From Alphaproteobacteria bacterium (GTDB lineage: Bacteria > Pseudomonadota > Alphaproteobacteria > Rhodobacterales > Rhodobacteraceae), in contig JAUHYC010000002.1 in the NCBI GenBank assembly GCA_030426685.1, forward strand, positions 144,656-208,655: a stretch of DNA of 64,000 nt, written 5' to 3'. The notes below the pieces were generated by a model, which saw only the letters and a list, made by a program, of their open reading frames with translations, was not told the DNA's origin and did no database searches. Of this stretch, positions 45,305 to 54,459 are shown in pieces; within the stretch, counting starts at the first letter, position 1, and the number at the start of each line of letters is the position of its first letter. The translations under genes and the position numbers were made by a program.

Positions 45305-45425
45305 TTTGCAGCTATAATTTTGCAGTTTTGCAAAATGTGCGATCAGATGCTGCAAAGAGCCTCAATATTAGAGATTTTGCAAAAGTTTGCAGGCGCTCAC
45401 GCAAGAATCTGCAAAGATTTTGCGA
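45305..45425. promoter_or_regulatory. TTTGCAAA box cluster in front of prpE
   Basis: Paired boxes lie in the 283-base gap before prpE: TTTGCAGT/TTTGCAAA at 45319-45334, TTTGCAAA/TTTGCAGG at 45376-45393 and TCTGCAAA/TTTTGCGA at 45409-45425, plus single boxes at 45305 and 45351. TTTGCAAA tandem boxes are the known target of PccR/RamB (ScfR family) regulators, which control propionyl-CoA and acetyl-CoA genes. Spacing differs from the described four-base gap in the first two pairs. Confidence 0.65.
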
Positions 45426-45512
45426 TAAACTGACGCGCCGTCATTCGCTTTGCTTGTCGCAGGCGTTTGCGATGCCTAACACAGTGCGCGAGGTATTTGG
45501 GAGGAGGCCGTA

Positions 45513-47405
45513 ATGGCGTATCAGGACGTATACGAGAGCTGGAAAACCAACCCCGAGGCTTTCTGGATGGAGGCCGCCAAGGGGATTGATTGGGATCACC
45601 CCCCCAGCAAAGCGCTGTTTGACGACAATGCGCCTTTGTACGAATGGTTCAGCGACGCCAAGGTGAACACCTGCTGGAATGCAGTTGACCGGCATGTCGA
45701 AAATGGCCGCGGAGAACAGACCGCAATCATCTATGACAGCCCGATCACCCACACTAAACGCGAAATCTCATATGTCGAGCTTCGTAATCGCGTTGCCAAT
45801 CTGGCAGGTGCGCTACGGGCCAAGGGTGTCGAAAAAGGTGATCGCGTCATCATCTACATGCCAATGATCCCCGAAGCGCTGGAGGCCATGCTGGCCTGTG
45901 CCCGTCTGGGAGCCGTGCATTCGGTCGTGTTCGGCGGATTTGCCAGCAACGAACTGGCTGTACGCATTGACGATGCCAAACCCAAAGCCATCATCGCTGC
46001 CTCTTGCGGGATGGAGCCGGGCCGCGTGGTGCATTACAAACCCCTATTGGACGGAGCTATCGACCTTGCCAGCCACAAGCCCGACTTCTGCGTGATCTTC
46101 CAGCGCGAACAAGAGGTCGCGCAACTGGTTGAAGGACGCGATTTCAACTGGCACGGCTTCCAGTATGGAACCGAGCCGGCAGAATGTGTACCCGTCAACG
46201 GCAACGATCCGGCCTATATTCTCTATACTTCCGGCACAACCGGTGCCCCCAAAGGCGTTGTGCGTCCAACGGCGGGTCATTTGGTGGCGCTGAACTGGAC
46301 GATGAAAAACATCTATAATGTCGATCCGGGTGACGTGTTCTGGGCCGCGTCGGATGTGGGCTGGGTCGTGGGGCATTCCTACATTTGTTATGCCCCGCTG
46401 ATCCACGGCAACACCACAATCGTGTTCGAAGGCAAGCCCATAGGCACCCCCGATGCAGGCACATTCTGGCGGGTGATCTCGGAACATAATGTCAAAAGCT
46501 TCTTCACCGCGCCCACCGCCATCCGCGCCGTCAAGCGTGAGGATCCAAAGGCCGAGATGATGGCGAATTACGACCTGTCCTGCCTGAAGGCTTTGTACCT
46601 TGCTGGCGAGCGGGCTGATCCCGATACCATCATCTGGGCGCAGGAGGCGCTGAAGGTTCCGGTTATCGATCATTGGTGGCAGACCGAAACTGGCTGGGCC
46701 ATCGCCGGAAACCCGCTGGGGATCGAGGAATTGCCGGTGAAGCTGGGCTCGCCTGCCAAACCGATGCCTGGCTACGACGTACAGATTCTGGACGAAGGCG
46801 GCCATCCGATGAAGCCCGGTGATCTGGGTGCCATCGCGGTCAAGCTGCCCCTGCCTCCGGGCACGCTGCCGACGCTGTGGAATGCGGAGGATCGGTTCAA
46901 GAAATCCTATCTGGAGCACTTCCCCGGCTATTATGAAACCGGCGATGCGGGAATGATTGATGAGGATGGATACCTTTACATCATGGCGCGCACCGATGAT
47001 GTGATCAACGTGGCGGGTCACCGCCTGTCGACCGGCGGAATGGAAGAAGTTCTGGCCGCCCATCCGGACGTCGCCGAATGCGCCGTGATTGGTGTATCCG
47101 ATCAGCTCAAAGGACAAATGCCGGTCGGGTTCCTGTGCCTCAACGCCGGATCCGAGCGTAAGCACGAGGATGTGGTCACCGACGTGGTCAAAATGGTGCG
47201 CGACAAGATCGGCCCGGTCGCGGCATTCAAAAAGGCCGTCGTGGTGGACCGACTGCCCAAAACGCGCTCGGGCAAGATTTTGCGTGGCACGATGGTGTCG
47301 ATTGCCGATGGCAAGGAATACAAGATGCCTGCAACAATCGACGATCCCGTCATTCTTGATGAGATCACCTCGGCCCTGCGCACGATCGGTTACGCGCAAG
47401 AATAA
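45513..47405 (+). CDS. prpE: Propionyl-CoA synthetase (acyl-CoA synthetase)
   Basis: A 630-residue ligase of the acetyl-CoA synthetase type. It has the AMP-binding loop Y-I-L-Y-T-S-G-T-T-G-A-P-K-G, W-W-Q-T-E-T-G-W, Y-E-T-G-D-A-G-M and the hinge/catalytic end K-T-R-S-G-K-I-L-R with the regulatory Lys. The N-terminal domain (A-Y-Q-D-V-Y-E-S-W-K) and the Y-D-S-P-I-T motif favour PrpE over Acs. The upstream TTTGCAAA boxes point the same way. It would activate propionate made, for instance, from DMSP or odd-chain acids. GGGAGGAGG lies just before the ATG. Confidence 0.9.
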   Translation: MAYQDVYESWKTNPEAFWMEAAKGIDWDHPPSKALFDDNAPLYEWFSDAKVNTCWNAVDRHVENGRGEQTAIIYDSPITHTKREISYVELRNRVANLAGALRAKGVEKGDRVIIYMPMIPEALEAMLACARLGAVHSVVFGGFASNELAVRIDDAKPKAIIAASCGMEPGRVVHYKPLLDGAIDLASHKPDFCVIFQREQEVAQLVEGRDFNWHGFQYGTEPAECVPVNGNDPAYILYTSGTTGAPKGVVRPTAGHLVALNWTMKNIYNVDPGDVFWAASDVGWVVGHSYICYAPLIHGNTTIVFEGKPIGTPDAGTFWRVISEHNVKSFFTAPTAIRAVKREDPKAEMMANYDLSCLKALYLAGERADPDTIIWAQEALKVPVIDHWWQTETGWAIAGNPLGIEELPVKLGSPAKPMPGYDVQILDEGGHPMKPGDLGAIAVKLPLPPGTLPTLWNAEDRFKKSYLEHFPGYYETGDAGMIDEDGYLYIMARTDDVINVAGHRLSTGGMEEVLAAHPDVAECAVIGVSDQLKGQMPVGFLCLNAGSERKHEDVVTDVVKMVRDKIGPVAAFKKAVVVDRLPKTRSGKILRGTMVSIADGKEYKMPATIDDPVILDEITSALRTIGYAQE

Positions 47406-47497
47406 CGGACGGGCGGCCCCGTGCCGCCCAATCCGCGTGTTTCGCTTGCAACTGAACTCAGGGCTCCTACTGTCGCGGTTGAGACAACGAGGAGCCC

Positions 47498-48937
47498 ATG
47501 ACTCACAGCGACATCTGGCGGCTGAGCGCCACAGAACTGACCGCACTGACCCGAACCGGTGATCTGAGTGCCGAAGAAGCCGTCCAAAGCACGTTGGATC
47601 GGATGCATCAGGTCAATCCGGCCCTCAACGCCGTAGTCGAAGATCTGAGTACCGAGGCGCTGGACCGTGCGCGCGCACTTGACGCATCCCGAAAGAACGG
47701 TGTGCCCGTAGGACCGCTTCACGGGGTTCCGGTGACAATCAAAGTAAATGTCGACCAGAAGGGGCACGCCACCACAAACGGCGTGGTCGCCTTGAAAGAC
47801 GCGATTGCACCCGACGATGCCCCGGTGGTTTCGAACCTGCAAAAAGCCGGGGCAATTATCATCGGGCGCACCAACACGCCTGAATTCTCGTTTCGCGCCG
47901 ATACCGACAACCCGCTTTATGGGCGCACTCATAACCCTTGGGGGCGCCATATCTCACCAGGCGGCTCTTCCGGCGGAGCGGGTGCCAGCGTAATGGCCGG
48001 GATCGGCGCCCTGGCCCATGGCAATGACATCGGCGGCAGCTTGCGGTTCCCGGCGGCCGCCAATGGAGCGGTGACAGTAAAACCCGGCCTCGGACGTGTG
48101 CCTGCCTGGAACCCCAGCCAAAGGGCCGAGCGAGGGTTGCTGGCCCAGTCCATGTCCGTTCAGGGGCTTATCACCCGGACTGCCGCGGACCTGCATCTGT
48201 CGATGCCCAGCCTGATCGCTGCGGATCCGCGCGATCCGTTTCATGTACAGATGCCGTGGCGCGGGGCGACTTCTGACCGACCCGTCAGGGTCGCGTTGAC
48301 AAAAAACACGTTTGGCTACGACCTGCACCCTGAAGTGGAAAAGGCTCTCGAAACTGCGCGAGACGCCCTGACAGATGCGGGCTATCTGGTGGAAGAGGTC
48401 GATCCACCGGACGTATTCGAATGCGGACGGCTGGGGTATCGCGCATTGATGGGTGAGGTTCTGACCCTGATGCAGAGCGATATCGAGGCAGCGGGTTCGC
48501 AGACCATCCGCGATATCTTCGAGGTCTATTTTCAGGAGTTCCCTCCGATCGTGGGCACCGAGCTTATTCAGGCTCTGGCGCAGCGCAGTCACCATGCGCG
48601 CGAGTGGTCGCTGTTCATGCAAGACTACCCTCTGGTCGCGTCGCCTTTCCTACCGCAACCTTTCTTCAAACCCGACAGAGATACCGAGGGTGCCGAAGGT
48701 GTGCATGAGGTGCTGGGCTGTGCAGTTTATTCTTATGCGATGAACTTTCTGGGGCTGCCCGCCGCCAGCGTTCCCGCCAGGTTGGCCACCCTGCCGAACG
48801 GCCCACAGCCGATCAATATCCAAATCGCCGCCCAACGCTGGCGCGAGGATATGGCTGTGGATGCCGCAGCCGCAATCGAAGACCGCGTTGGTCAAATGGC
48901 ACCGATCCTGTGGGAGAATATGAACGCGCAGGGCTAA
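47498..48937 (+). CDS. Amidase (amidase-signature family)
   Basis: A 479-residue enzyme of the amidase-signature family. The Lys-Ser-Ser triad is visible as P-V-T-I-K-V-N, S-P-G-G-S-S-G-G-A and the nucleophile in D-I-G-G-S-L-R-F-P. Such enzymes hydrolyse a wide range of amides; the gene does not lie near gatB/gatC, so a role in tRNA amidation is unlikely. AACGAGGAG precedes the ATG by about six bases. A GC-rich hairpin follows the stop. Confidence 0.87.
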   Translation: MTHSDIWRLSATELTALTRTGDLSAEEAVQSTLDRMHQVNPALNAVVEDLSTEALDRARALDASRKNGVPVGPLHGVPVTIKVNVDQKGHATTNGVVALKDAIAPDDAPVVSNLQKAGAIIIGRTNTPEFSFRADTDNPLYGRTHNPWGRHISPGGSSGGAGASVMAGIGALAHGNDIGGSLRFPAAANGAVTVKPGLGRVPAWNPSQRAERGLLAQSMSVQGLITRTAADLHLSMPSLIAADPRDPFHVQMPWRGATSDRPVRVALTKNTFGYDLHPEVEKALETARDALTDAGYLVEEVDPPDVFECGRLGYRALMGEVLTLMQSDIEAAGSQTIRDIFEVYFQEFPPIVGTELIQALAQRSHHAREWSLFMQDYPLVASPFLPQPFFKPDRDTEGAEGVHEVLGCAVYSYAMNFLGLPAASVPARLATLPNGPQPINIQIAAQRWREDMAVDAAAAIEDRVGQMAPILWENMNAQG

Positions 48938-48967
48938 GACCGCCTCAGGTCACGTCAAAAGAAAATA

Positions 48968-48993
48968 GACCCCGGGTTTTTGTGCCCGGGGTC
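48968..48993. terminator. GC-rich hairpin behind the amidase gene
   Basis: Arms GACCCCGGG and CCCGGGGTC around the loop TTTTTGTG, 30 bases after the amidase stop. It is followed by CGCATACTAAAA without a T-run, so it may be a weak terminator or a 3'-end stabiliser. Confidence 0.6.
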
Positions 48994-49159
48994 CGCATAC
49001 TAAAATATGCCCGGATATCTGATGACGAGCGTAGCACCACCCACCCTCGCCAGCGCGTAAAATGCGCAATCATTCGAAAACACCGTTAGATGGCCACTCA
49101 CTTCCACCTTGGCGTGATCTCCGGGTAAGTTGAGGTTAACAAAGGGGAATGCAATCGCC

Positions 49160-49175
49160 TGTGAACTGGTTCACA
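49160..49175. promoter_or_regulatory. GTGAAC palindrome, possible operator
   Basis: TGTGAACTGGTTCACA has perfect six-base arms around CTGG. Related half-sites follow (ATTCACG at 49201 and ATGTGAAC at 49211, the latter overlapping the end of nadK). It lies in the 270-base gap between the convergent amidase and nadK genes, where no promoter is expected. No protein can be named for it. Confidence 0.35.
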
Positions 49176-49208
49176 TAAGAGACAGGAAAATTGTGATTTC
49201 ATTCACGT

Positions 49209-49970
49209 TTATGTGAACTGCTCGGAAATAAGGCGCTCTTCCAGTCCATGGCCGGGGTCAAACAGTATCCGATGCTGCACGGTTGGCTCTGACCTGATCT
49301 CGACCCAGTCGATATCCGGGAATGACAGGGAATCAGCCGCCACGATAACCGGGCGTTTGTCGGACTCGATGACCTCGAACCTGACCTGGGCCTCCTTGGG
49401 CAACAATGCGCCGCGCCACCGCCGGGGGCGAAACGCTGCAATCGGTGTCAAGGCCAGAACGTCTGCGCCAATTGGCACAATCGGTCCGTGTGCGGAATAA
49501 TTGTAAGCCGTCGATCCTGCGGGTGTCGACAGAAGCGCCCCATCACATACGAGTTCGTCCATGCGCACCCGCCCATCAACCCTGATCCTGAGGCGCGCCG
49601 CCTGCGGGCCCGCGCGTAGGAGAGATATCTCATTGATCGCTAATGCCTCGTGAACTTTACCAGACTGGTCCATCGCGGTCATGCTCAAGGGGTTGATGAC
49701 CTCTTCCTCGGCATCGGCGAGGCGGGCCATCAGATCGGTTTCGGCATATTCGTTCATCAGAAACCCGATGGTTCCGCGATTCATACCGTAGACCGGAGTG
49801 TTGAGGTGCTGAATCCCCTGCAGCGTATGCAGCATGAACCCGTCGCCGCCCAGTGCCACCACCACATCCGCATCGCGGGGTGCTACATTGCCATAGCGCG
49901 CCACCAAGGTCTCTCGCGCGGTTTGCGCCACTTCGGCATCGCTGGCAAGAAAGGCGATTCTCTTGGTCAT
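49209..49970 (-). CDS. nadK: NAD kinase
   Basis: A 253-residue enzyme that makes NADP from NAD with ATP. It has the signature A-L-G-G-D-G-F-M-L-H, the A-I-N-E-I-S-L motif, the S-T-P-A-G-S-T-A-Y stretch and the beta-sandwich end (R-P-V-I-V-A-A-D-S). ATG 49970 was chosen because the protein then starts K-R-I-A-F-L-A-S as in the family; the longer frame up to 50057 adds unrelated residues. It is divergent from glyA, 168 bases away. It supplies NADP to MaeB among others. Confidence 0.93.
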   Translation of the reverse strand: MTKRIAFLASDAEVAQTARETLVARYGNVAPRDADVVVALGGDGFMLHTLQGIQHLNTPVYGMNRGTIGFLMNEYAETDLMARLADAEEEVINPLSMTAMDQSGKVHEALAINEISLLRAGPQAARLRIRVDGRVRMDELVCDGALLSTPAGSTAYNYSAHGPIVPIGADVLALTPIAAFRPRRWRGALLPKEAQVRFEVIESDKRPVIVAADSLSFPDIDWVEIRSEPTVQHRILFDPGHGLEERLISEQFT

Positions 49971-50138
49971 GTTTTGTGGTTTCCAGTGCTGCACATTTGG
50001 TTCCGAAACAAACATACCTTTCCGCAATAGGCCAGACTTGACGCCATAGCAGGCCAATTCGTCGCTTTACAGACTTTCTTCGCAGGGTTGTTTCCGATAG
50101 GAAATCCGCCAGATACACCCCAGCCATGCGGAGCGCAC

Positions 50139-51434
<1,296 letters not shown>

Positions 51435-51456
51435 TCCTATCGGGATGAAACAACAG

Positions 51457-51490
51457 AAAACGGCGCCTGATCAGGCGCCGTTTTTCTTTT
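51457..51490. terminator. Bidirectional intrinsic terminator behind glyA
   Basis: A 28-base perfect palindrome, AAAACGGCGCCTGA and its complement, at 51457-51484, followed by TTTCTTTT. The A-run on the other side lets it end the minus-strand gene that stops at 51503 as well. Confidence 0.92.
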
Positions 51491-51502
51491 GGGCATGCCG
51501 GG

Positions 51503-51877
51503 TCAGATAAATCCGCGCCATCGCAGTACCACGACCGCAAGCGCTGCCAGTGCGATGACACCCAAGGCCAGCGACCCTAAAAAACTCAGAAACCAGCCCC
51601 AGCGCCGATCCGCCAGATTGATCGTCTTCAGGTGGTCTTGCACATCTACCGAGGCTTTTTCGAGCTTTGGCATGTCCAGCAGCAGCTGCAACTTCGGATG
51701 TTCCGCCATCTGCTCGGCACGCGCCAGCACCATCGCCTGTTTGTAGACTTTGCGTGGCAGGCGCCGTTTCGCCCGCCGGACCGAGGCGATCAGGGTCTTG
51801 TCTTTTACCCCGAGCTTTTTGCGCAGCAGTGAAATGGTCTGCGCGATCCGGGTCTGGATATCGATTTCCTGCGTCAT
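51503..51877 (-). CDS. Hypothetical protein with C-terminal membrane anchor
   Basis: A 124-residue protein. A charged, helical N-terminal part (I-A-Q-T-I-S-L-L-R-K-K-L-G-V and a basic R-R-A-K-R-R-L-P-R-K) leads to one membrane helix near the C-terminus (L-S-F-L-G-S-L-A-L-G-V-I-A-L-A-A-L-A-V-V) with R-W-R-G-F-I at the end. It is thus a tail-anchored protein with the bulk in the cytoplasm. ATG 51877 is supported by AGGAGG six bases upstream. The family is unknown to me. Confidence 0.68.
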   Translation of the reverse strand: MTQEIDIQTRIAQTISLLRKKLGVKDKTLIASVRRAKRRLPRKVYKQAMVLARAEQMAEHPKLQLLLDMPKLEKASVDVQDHLKTINLADRRWGWFLSFLGSLALGVIALAALAVVVLRWRGFI

Positions 51878-51966
51878 CTGCGCCTCCTGACGGGGCAATG
51901 TACCGCCGCACAGAGCGGGCGACAATGGGGCTGGTTGTTCCGTGCGGCGGCGAGTATCACGAAGGT

Positions 51967-52725
51967 ATGCTGAACACGATCATCCATGGCGACCCGACGA
52001 ACCAACCTCCCCTGCTGATTGCACATGGCCTTTATGGCTCGGCGCGAAATTGGGGGGTCATTGCGCGGCGGTTGTCGGATGAACGGCAGGTGATCGCCGT
52101 GGATATGCGCAACCACGCCTACAGCTTCTGGGACGATCAGCATGGCTATCCCCAACTGGCAGAAGATCTGGCTGAAGTGATCAGCAGCATCGGCGGCGTT
52201 GCAGATGTGGTCGGGCATTCCATGGGTGGAAAGGCCGCGATGATGCTGGCGTTGGAACATGGTAAACTGGTACGCAAACTTGTTGTGGCGGACATTGCCC
52301 CTGTCGCCTACAGCCACAGCCAGATCCAGTTTGTCGAGGCCATGCGGGCCGTGGATATGTCGCGCGTCCATCGCCGTTCTGATGCCGAAGTTCAGTTGGC
52401 CGATCTGGGCGTTGAAAAAGCGCTTCAGAGTTTCTTTACGCAATCTCTGGACGTCGAAGGCGGGCGCTGGCGGCTAAACCTGGACGTACTCGCCAGCGAA
52501 ATGCCCACAATCATGGGATTTCCTGAAATTGATGGAAGCTGGAACGGCACCGCCCTGTTCCTGTCCGGCGGGGTGTCCGACTATGTTCTGCCTGAACACC
52601 GAGACCGGATTCGTGCCCGGTTTCCCGCCGCGAGATTCGCGAAAATCCCCGGCGCGGGACATTGGCTGCACGCCGAGAAACCGCGCGAATTCGAAGCCGC
52701 CGTCCGAACTTTTTTGAACGCCTGA
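51967..52725 (+). CDS. Alpha/beta hydrolase (YbfF-like esterase)
   Basis: A 252-residue hydrolase: L-L-I-A-H-G-L-Y-G-S-A-R-N-W for the oxyanion loop, the nucleophile elbow V-G-H-S-M-G-G-K-A-A, the acid region L-S-G-G-V-S-D and the final His in G-A-G-H-W-L-H-A-E. The G-L-Y-G-S and G-H-S-M-G-G-K pattern is typical of YbfF-type acyl-CoA/ester hydrolases. ATG 51967 follows GAAGG. It is divergent from the tail-anchored protein and runs into a small minus-strand gene without a gap. Confidence 0.85.
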   Translation: MLNTIIHGDPTNQPPLLIAHGLYGSARNWGVIARRLSDERQVIAVDMRNHAYSFWDDQHGYPQLAEDLAEVISSIGGVADVVGHSMGGKAAMMLALEHGKLVRKLVVADIAPVAYSHSQIQFVEAMRAVDMSRVHRRSDAEVQLADLGVEKALQSFFTQSLDVEGGRWRLNLDVLASEMPTIMGFPEIDGSWNGTALFLSGGVSDYVLPEHRDRIRARFPAARFAKIPGAGHWLHAEKPREFEAAVRTFLNA

Positions 52726-52911
52726 TCAGGCGCCAGTGTAAAGGCGCCTGGCCACCAGCCAGGATACCGGCGCAGCAATAGCAGCCCCCGCGACTGCCGC
52801 ATAAACAATGGCCAACGCCGAGACCAGACCTGCCGCCAACACGGCAATTACGGCGCTTCCCGCAATGGCGGTCGCGATCAGAGAATAAAGCATGGCTGCA
52901 AGGCGTATCAT
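52726..52911 (-). CDS. Small two-helix membrane protein
   Basis: A 61-residue protein of two hydrophobic helices (L-Y-S-L-I-A-T-A-I-A-G-S-A-V and I-V-Y-A-A-V-A-G-A-A-I-A-A-P-V-S-W-L-V-A-R-R-L). I recall similar small proteins in Rhodobacterales, often wrongly labelled CTP synthetase; they show no resemblance to that enzyme. AGGAAA lies seven bases before the ATG. Its stop abuts that of the hydrolase gene. Role unknown. Confidence 0.65.
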   Translation of the reverse strand: MIRLAAMLYSLIATAIAGSAVIAVLAAGLVSALAIVYAAVAGAAIAAPVSWLVARRLYTGA

Positions 52912-52973
52912 GGCCGGTTTCCTGTCTGCTAACGTCCGACCCTTACATTAAAGTAGCAGAATGTGTTCGGCTT

Positions 52974-52990
52974 TGACCTGTGTCAGGTCA
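52974..52990. repeat. Short inverted repeat between the small membrane gene and the HlyD gene
   Basis: TGACCTG and CAGGTCA separated by TGT. It lies 63 bases upstream of the small membrane protein gene and 126 bases behind the end of the type I secretion genes, so it may be an operator of the former or part of the 3' end of the latter. The rest of 52912-53115 shows nothing clear. Confidence 0.35.
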
Positions 52991-53115
52991 CGGCGATCAC
53001 AGCCATTGGTATATCCCTGCCCGCCATCGGCATCTGCGCAAGCCCCGCAAATGAATTTGCAGGACTGCATGTGAATTTTAGAGGATACAGTCGCTTGGTT
53101 ATGCTTGCTGGCACA

Positions 53116-54459
53116 CTATTGCTCTCGGAAGGCACGCGACATGCTGTCGACCACCGGCTTGGCGATATAGGCCGCAAAGGTGCGCTCTTCGGTCTGGATC
53201 ATGATCTCGGCAGGCATACCCGGGGTCGGCACAAAGCCCCGCACCCGGCTCATCTCATCCGTACTCAACGAGATACGGGCCAGATAAACCTCTTGCGGCA
53301 TTCCGGACGAATCCTCGAGCAGAGAGTCGGCGGAGACATAAAAGACCTCGCCCTCAAGTACCGGCGTTGTGCGTTGGTTGAGCGCCACCAGACGCACCGT
53401 TGCCATCTGGCCGGTCACGACGCTGTCGATCTCGGTGCGCGGGATCTGCGCTTCGATGATCAGGGGCGCGTCGGCAGGGAGAATCTCGGCAATCTGTTCA
53501 CCGGTCTCGATGACGCCACCGGGTGTGTGGTGATGCAGCCGAACCACTGTTCCTGTCACCGGTGCACGCACGACCGCACGATCCAGAACGCTGCGGGCCT
53601 GACGGGCCTTTTCACGCACACTTTCCAGATCGGCCTCGATCACGCTCAGTTCATCCAAAGCGGCCTCGCGATAGGCTGAGCGGGTCCGTAAAATCTGTTC
53701 TTCATATTTCAGCAGCATCTGATTGACCTCGGCCGTTTCGGCCCGCAGTCGGGCCAGTTGCCCTTCGGCCTCGGCCTGAACACGACGGATCGTGTTCAGA
53801 TCGCCTTTGCGCACCAGTCCTTTGTTGAACAGTGCTTCCTTGGTATCATATTCTTCCTGCAGAATATCCGAGCGGCGCTGCATACTTGTCAGCTGCGCCT
53901 CAAACCCCGTGGCCCGAATTCTGAGGGCTTCCATGTTTCGTTGCAGCAGTGCGATATCGTTGAGCAAAGTCTTGCGTGAGACGTCGAAGCTGAGCTTCTG
54001 ATTGTCGAGGATGGTCATGACCTCGACATCATCAGATGCCTCCATCAACGCTTTCGAGAATACCAGATTCTCCTGTTCGCTGTGTTCAGCCAGCAGGCGT
54101 TCGGTCATGGCTTGAAGGCGGATTTTACGGATGAACAGCTCGCGTTCATTGGCCTCGGCCGAGGTCTGATCCAGCGTCATCATGATCTGTCCGGCCTGAA
54201 CCGACTCACCTTCCGAGACCAGGATATTCTCGATAATCCCGCCTTCGAGGTGTTGCACGATCTTGTTGCGCCCAGTGGCAACAAAACTGCCCTGCGCAAT
54301 AACCGCAGCCGCCAGCGGAGCCCGGAACGACCAGACGCCAAAGCCACCGAAGCAAGCAACAAGCATTACAAGTCCAATGAAGATAAACTTATTGATCGAG
54401 CGCGGAACTTCGGCATACCACAGGCCGGGTTCTTCGTTGCGTACTACCAGCTCGTTCAT
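53116..54459 (-). CDS. HlyD-family type I secretion adaptor
   Basis: A 447-residue membrane fusion protein. A short cytoplasmic start is followed by one membrane helix (about residues 25-45), the lipoyl-like strand V-Q-H-L-E-G-G-I-I-E-N-I-L-V-S-E-G, and a long coiled-coil hairpin (about 110-270). The beta-barrel half has R-A-P-V-T-G-T-V-V-R-L and the P-R-T-E-I-D-S-V-V-T-G-Q family mark. It joins the ABC transporter to an outer-membrane TolC-type channel, which is not encoded here. Its ATG overlaps the ABC gene stop (ATGA), so both are made together. Confidence 0.93.
   Translation of the reverse strand: MNELVVRNEEPGLWYAEVPRSINKFIFIGLVMLVACFGGFGVWSFRAPLAAAVIAQGSFVATGRNKIVQHLEGGIIENILVSEGESVQAGQIMMTLDQTSAEANERELFIRKIRLQAMTERLLAEHSEQENLVFSKALMEASDDVEVMTILDNQKLSFDVSRKTLLNDIALLQRNMEALRIRATGFEAQLTSMQRRSDILQEEYDTKEALFNKGLVRKGDLNTIRRVQAEAEGQLARLRAETAEVNQMLLKYEEQILRTRSAYREAALDELSVIEADLESVREKARQARSVLDRAVVRAPVTGTVVRLHHHTPGGVIETGEQIAEILPADAPLIIEAQIPRTEIDSVVTGQMATVRLVALNQRTTPVLEGEVFYVSADSLLEDSSGMPQEVYLARISLSTDEMSRVRGFVPTPGMPAEIMIQTEERTFAAYIAKPVVDSMSRAFREQ

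Noticed and set aside
46044..47546. A 500-codon open frame on the minus strand opposite prpE
   Set aside because: It is the mirror of a well-supported gene in GC-rich DNA; its translation has no known motif and is rich in Arg, His and Gly as expected for antisense frames.
52963..53679. A 238-codon plus-strand frame opposite the HlyD gene
   Set aside because: Start region is intergenic but the bulk is antisense to a motif-bearing gene; composition is of shadow type.
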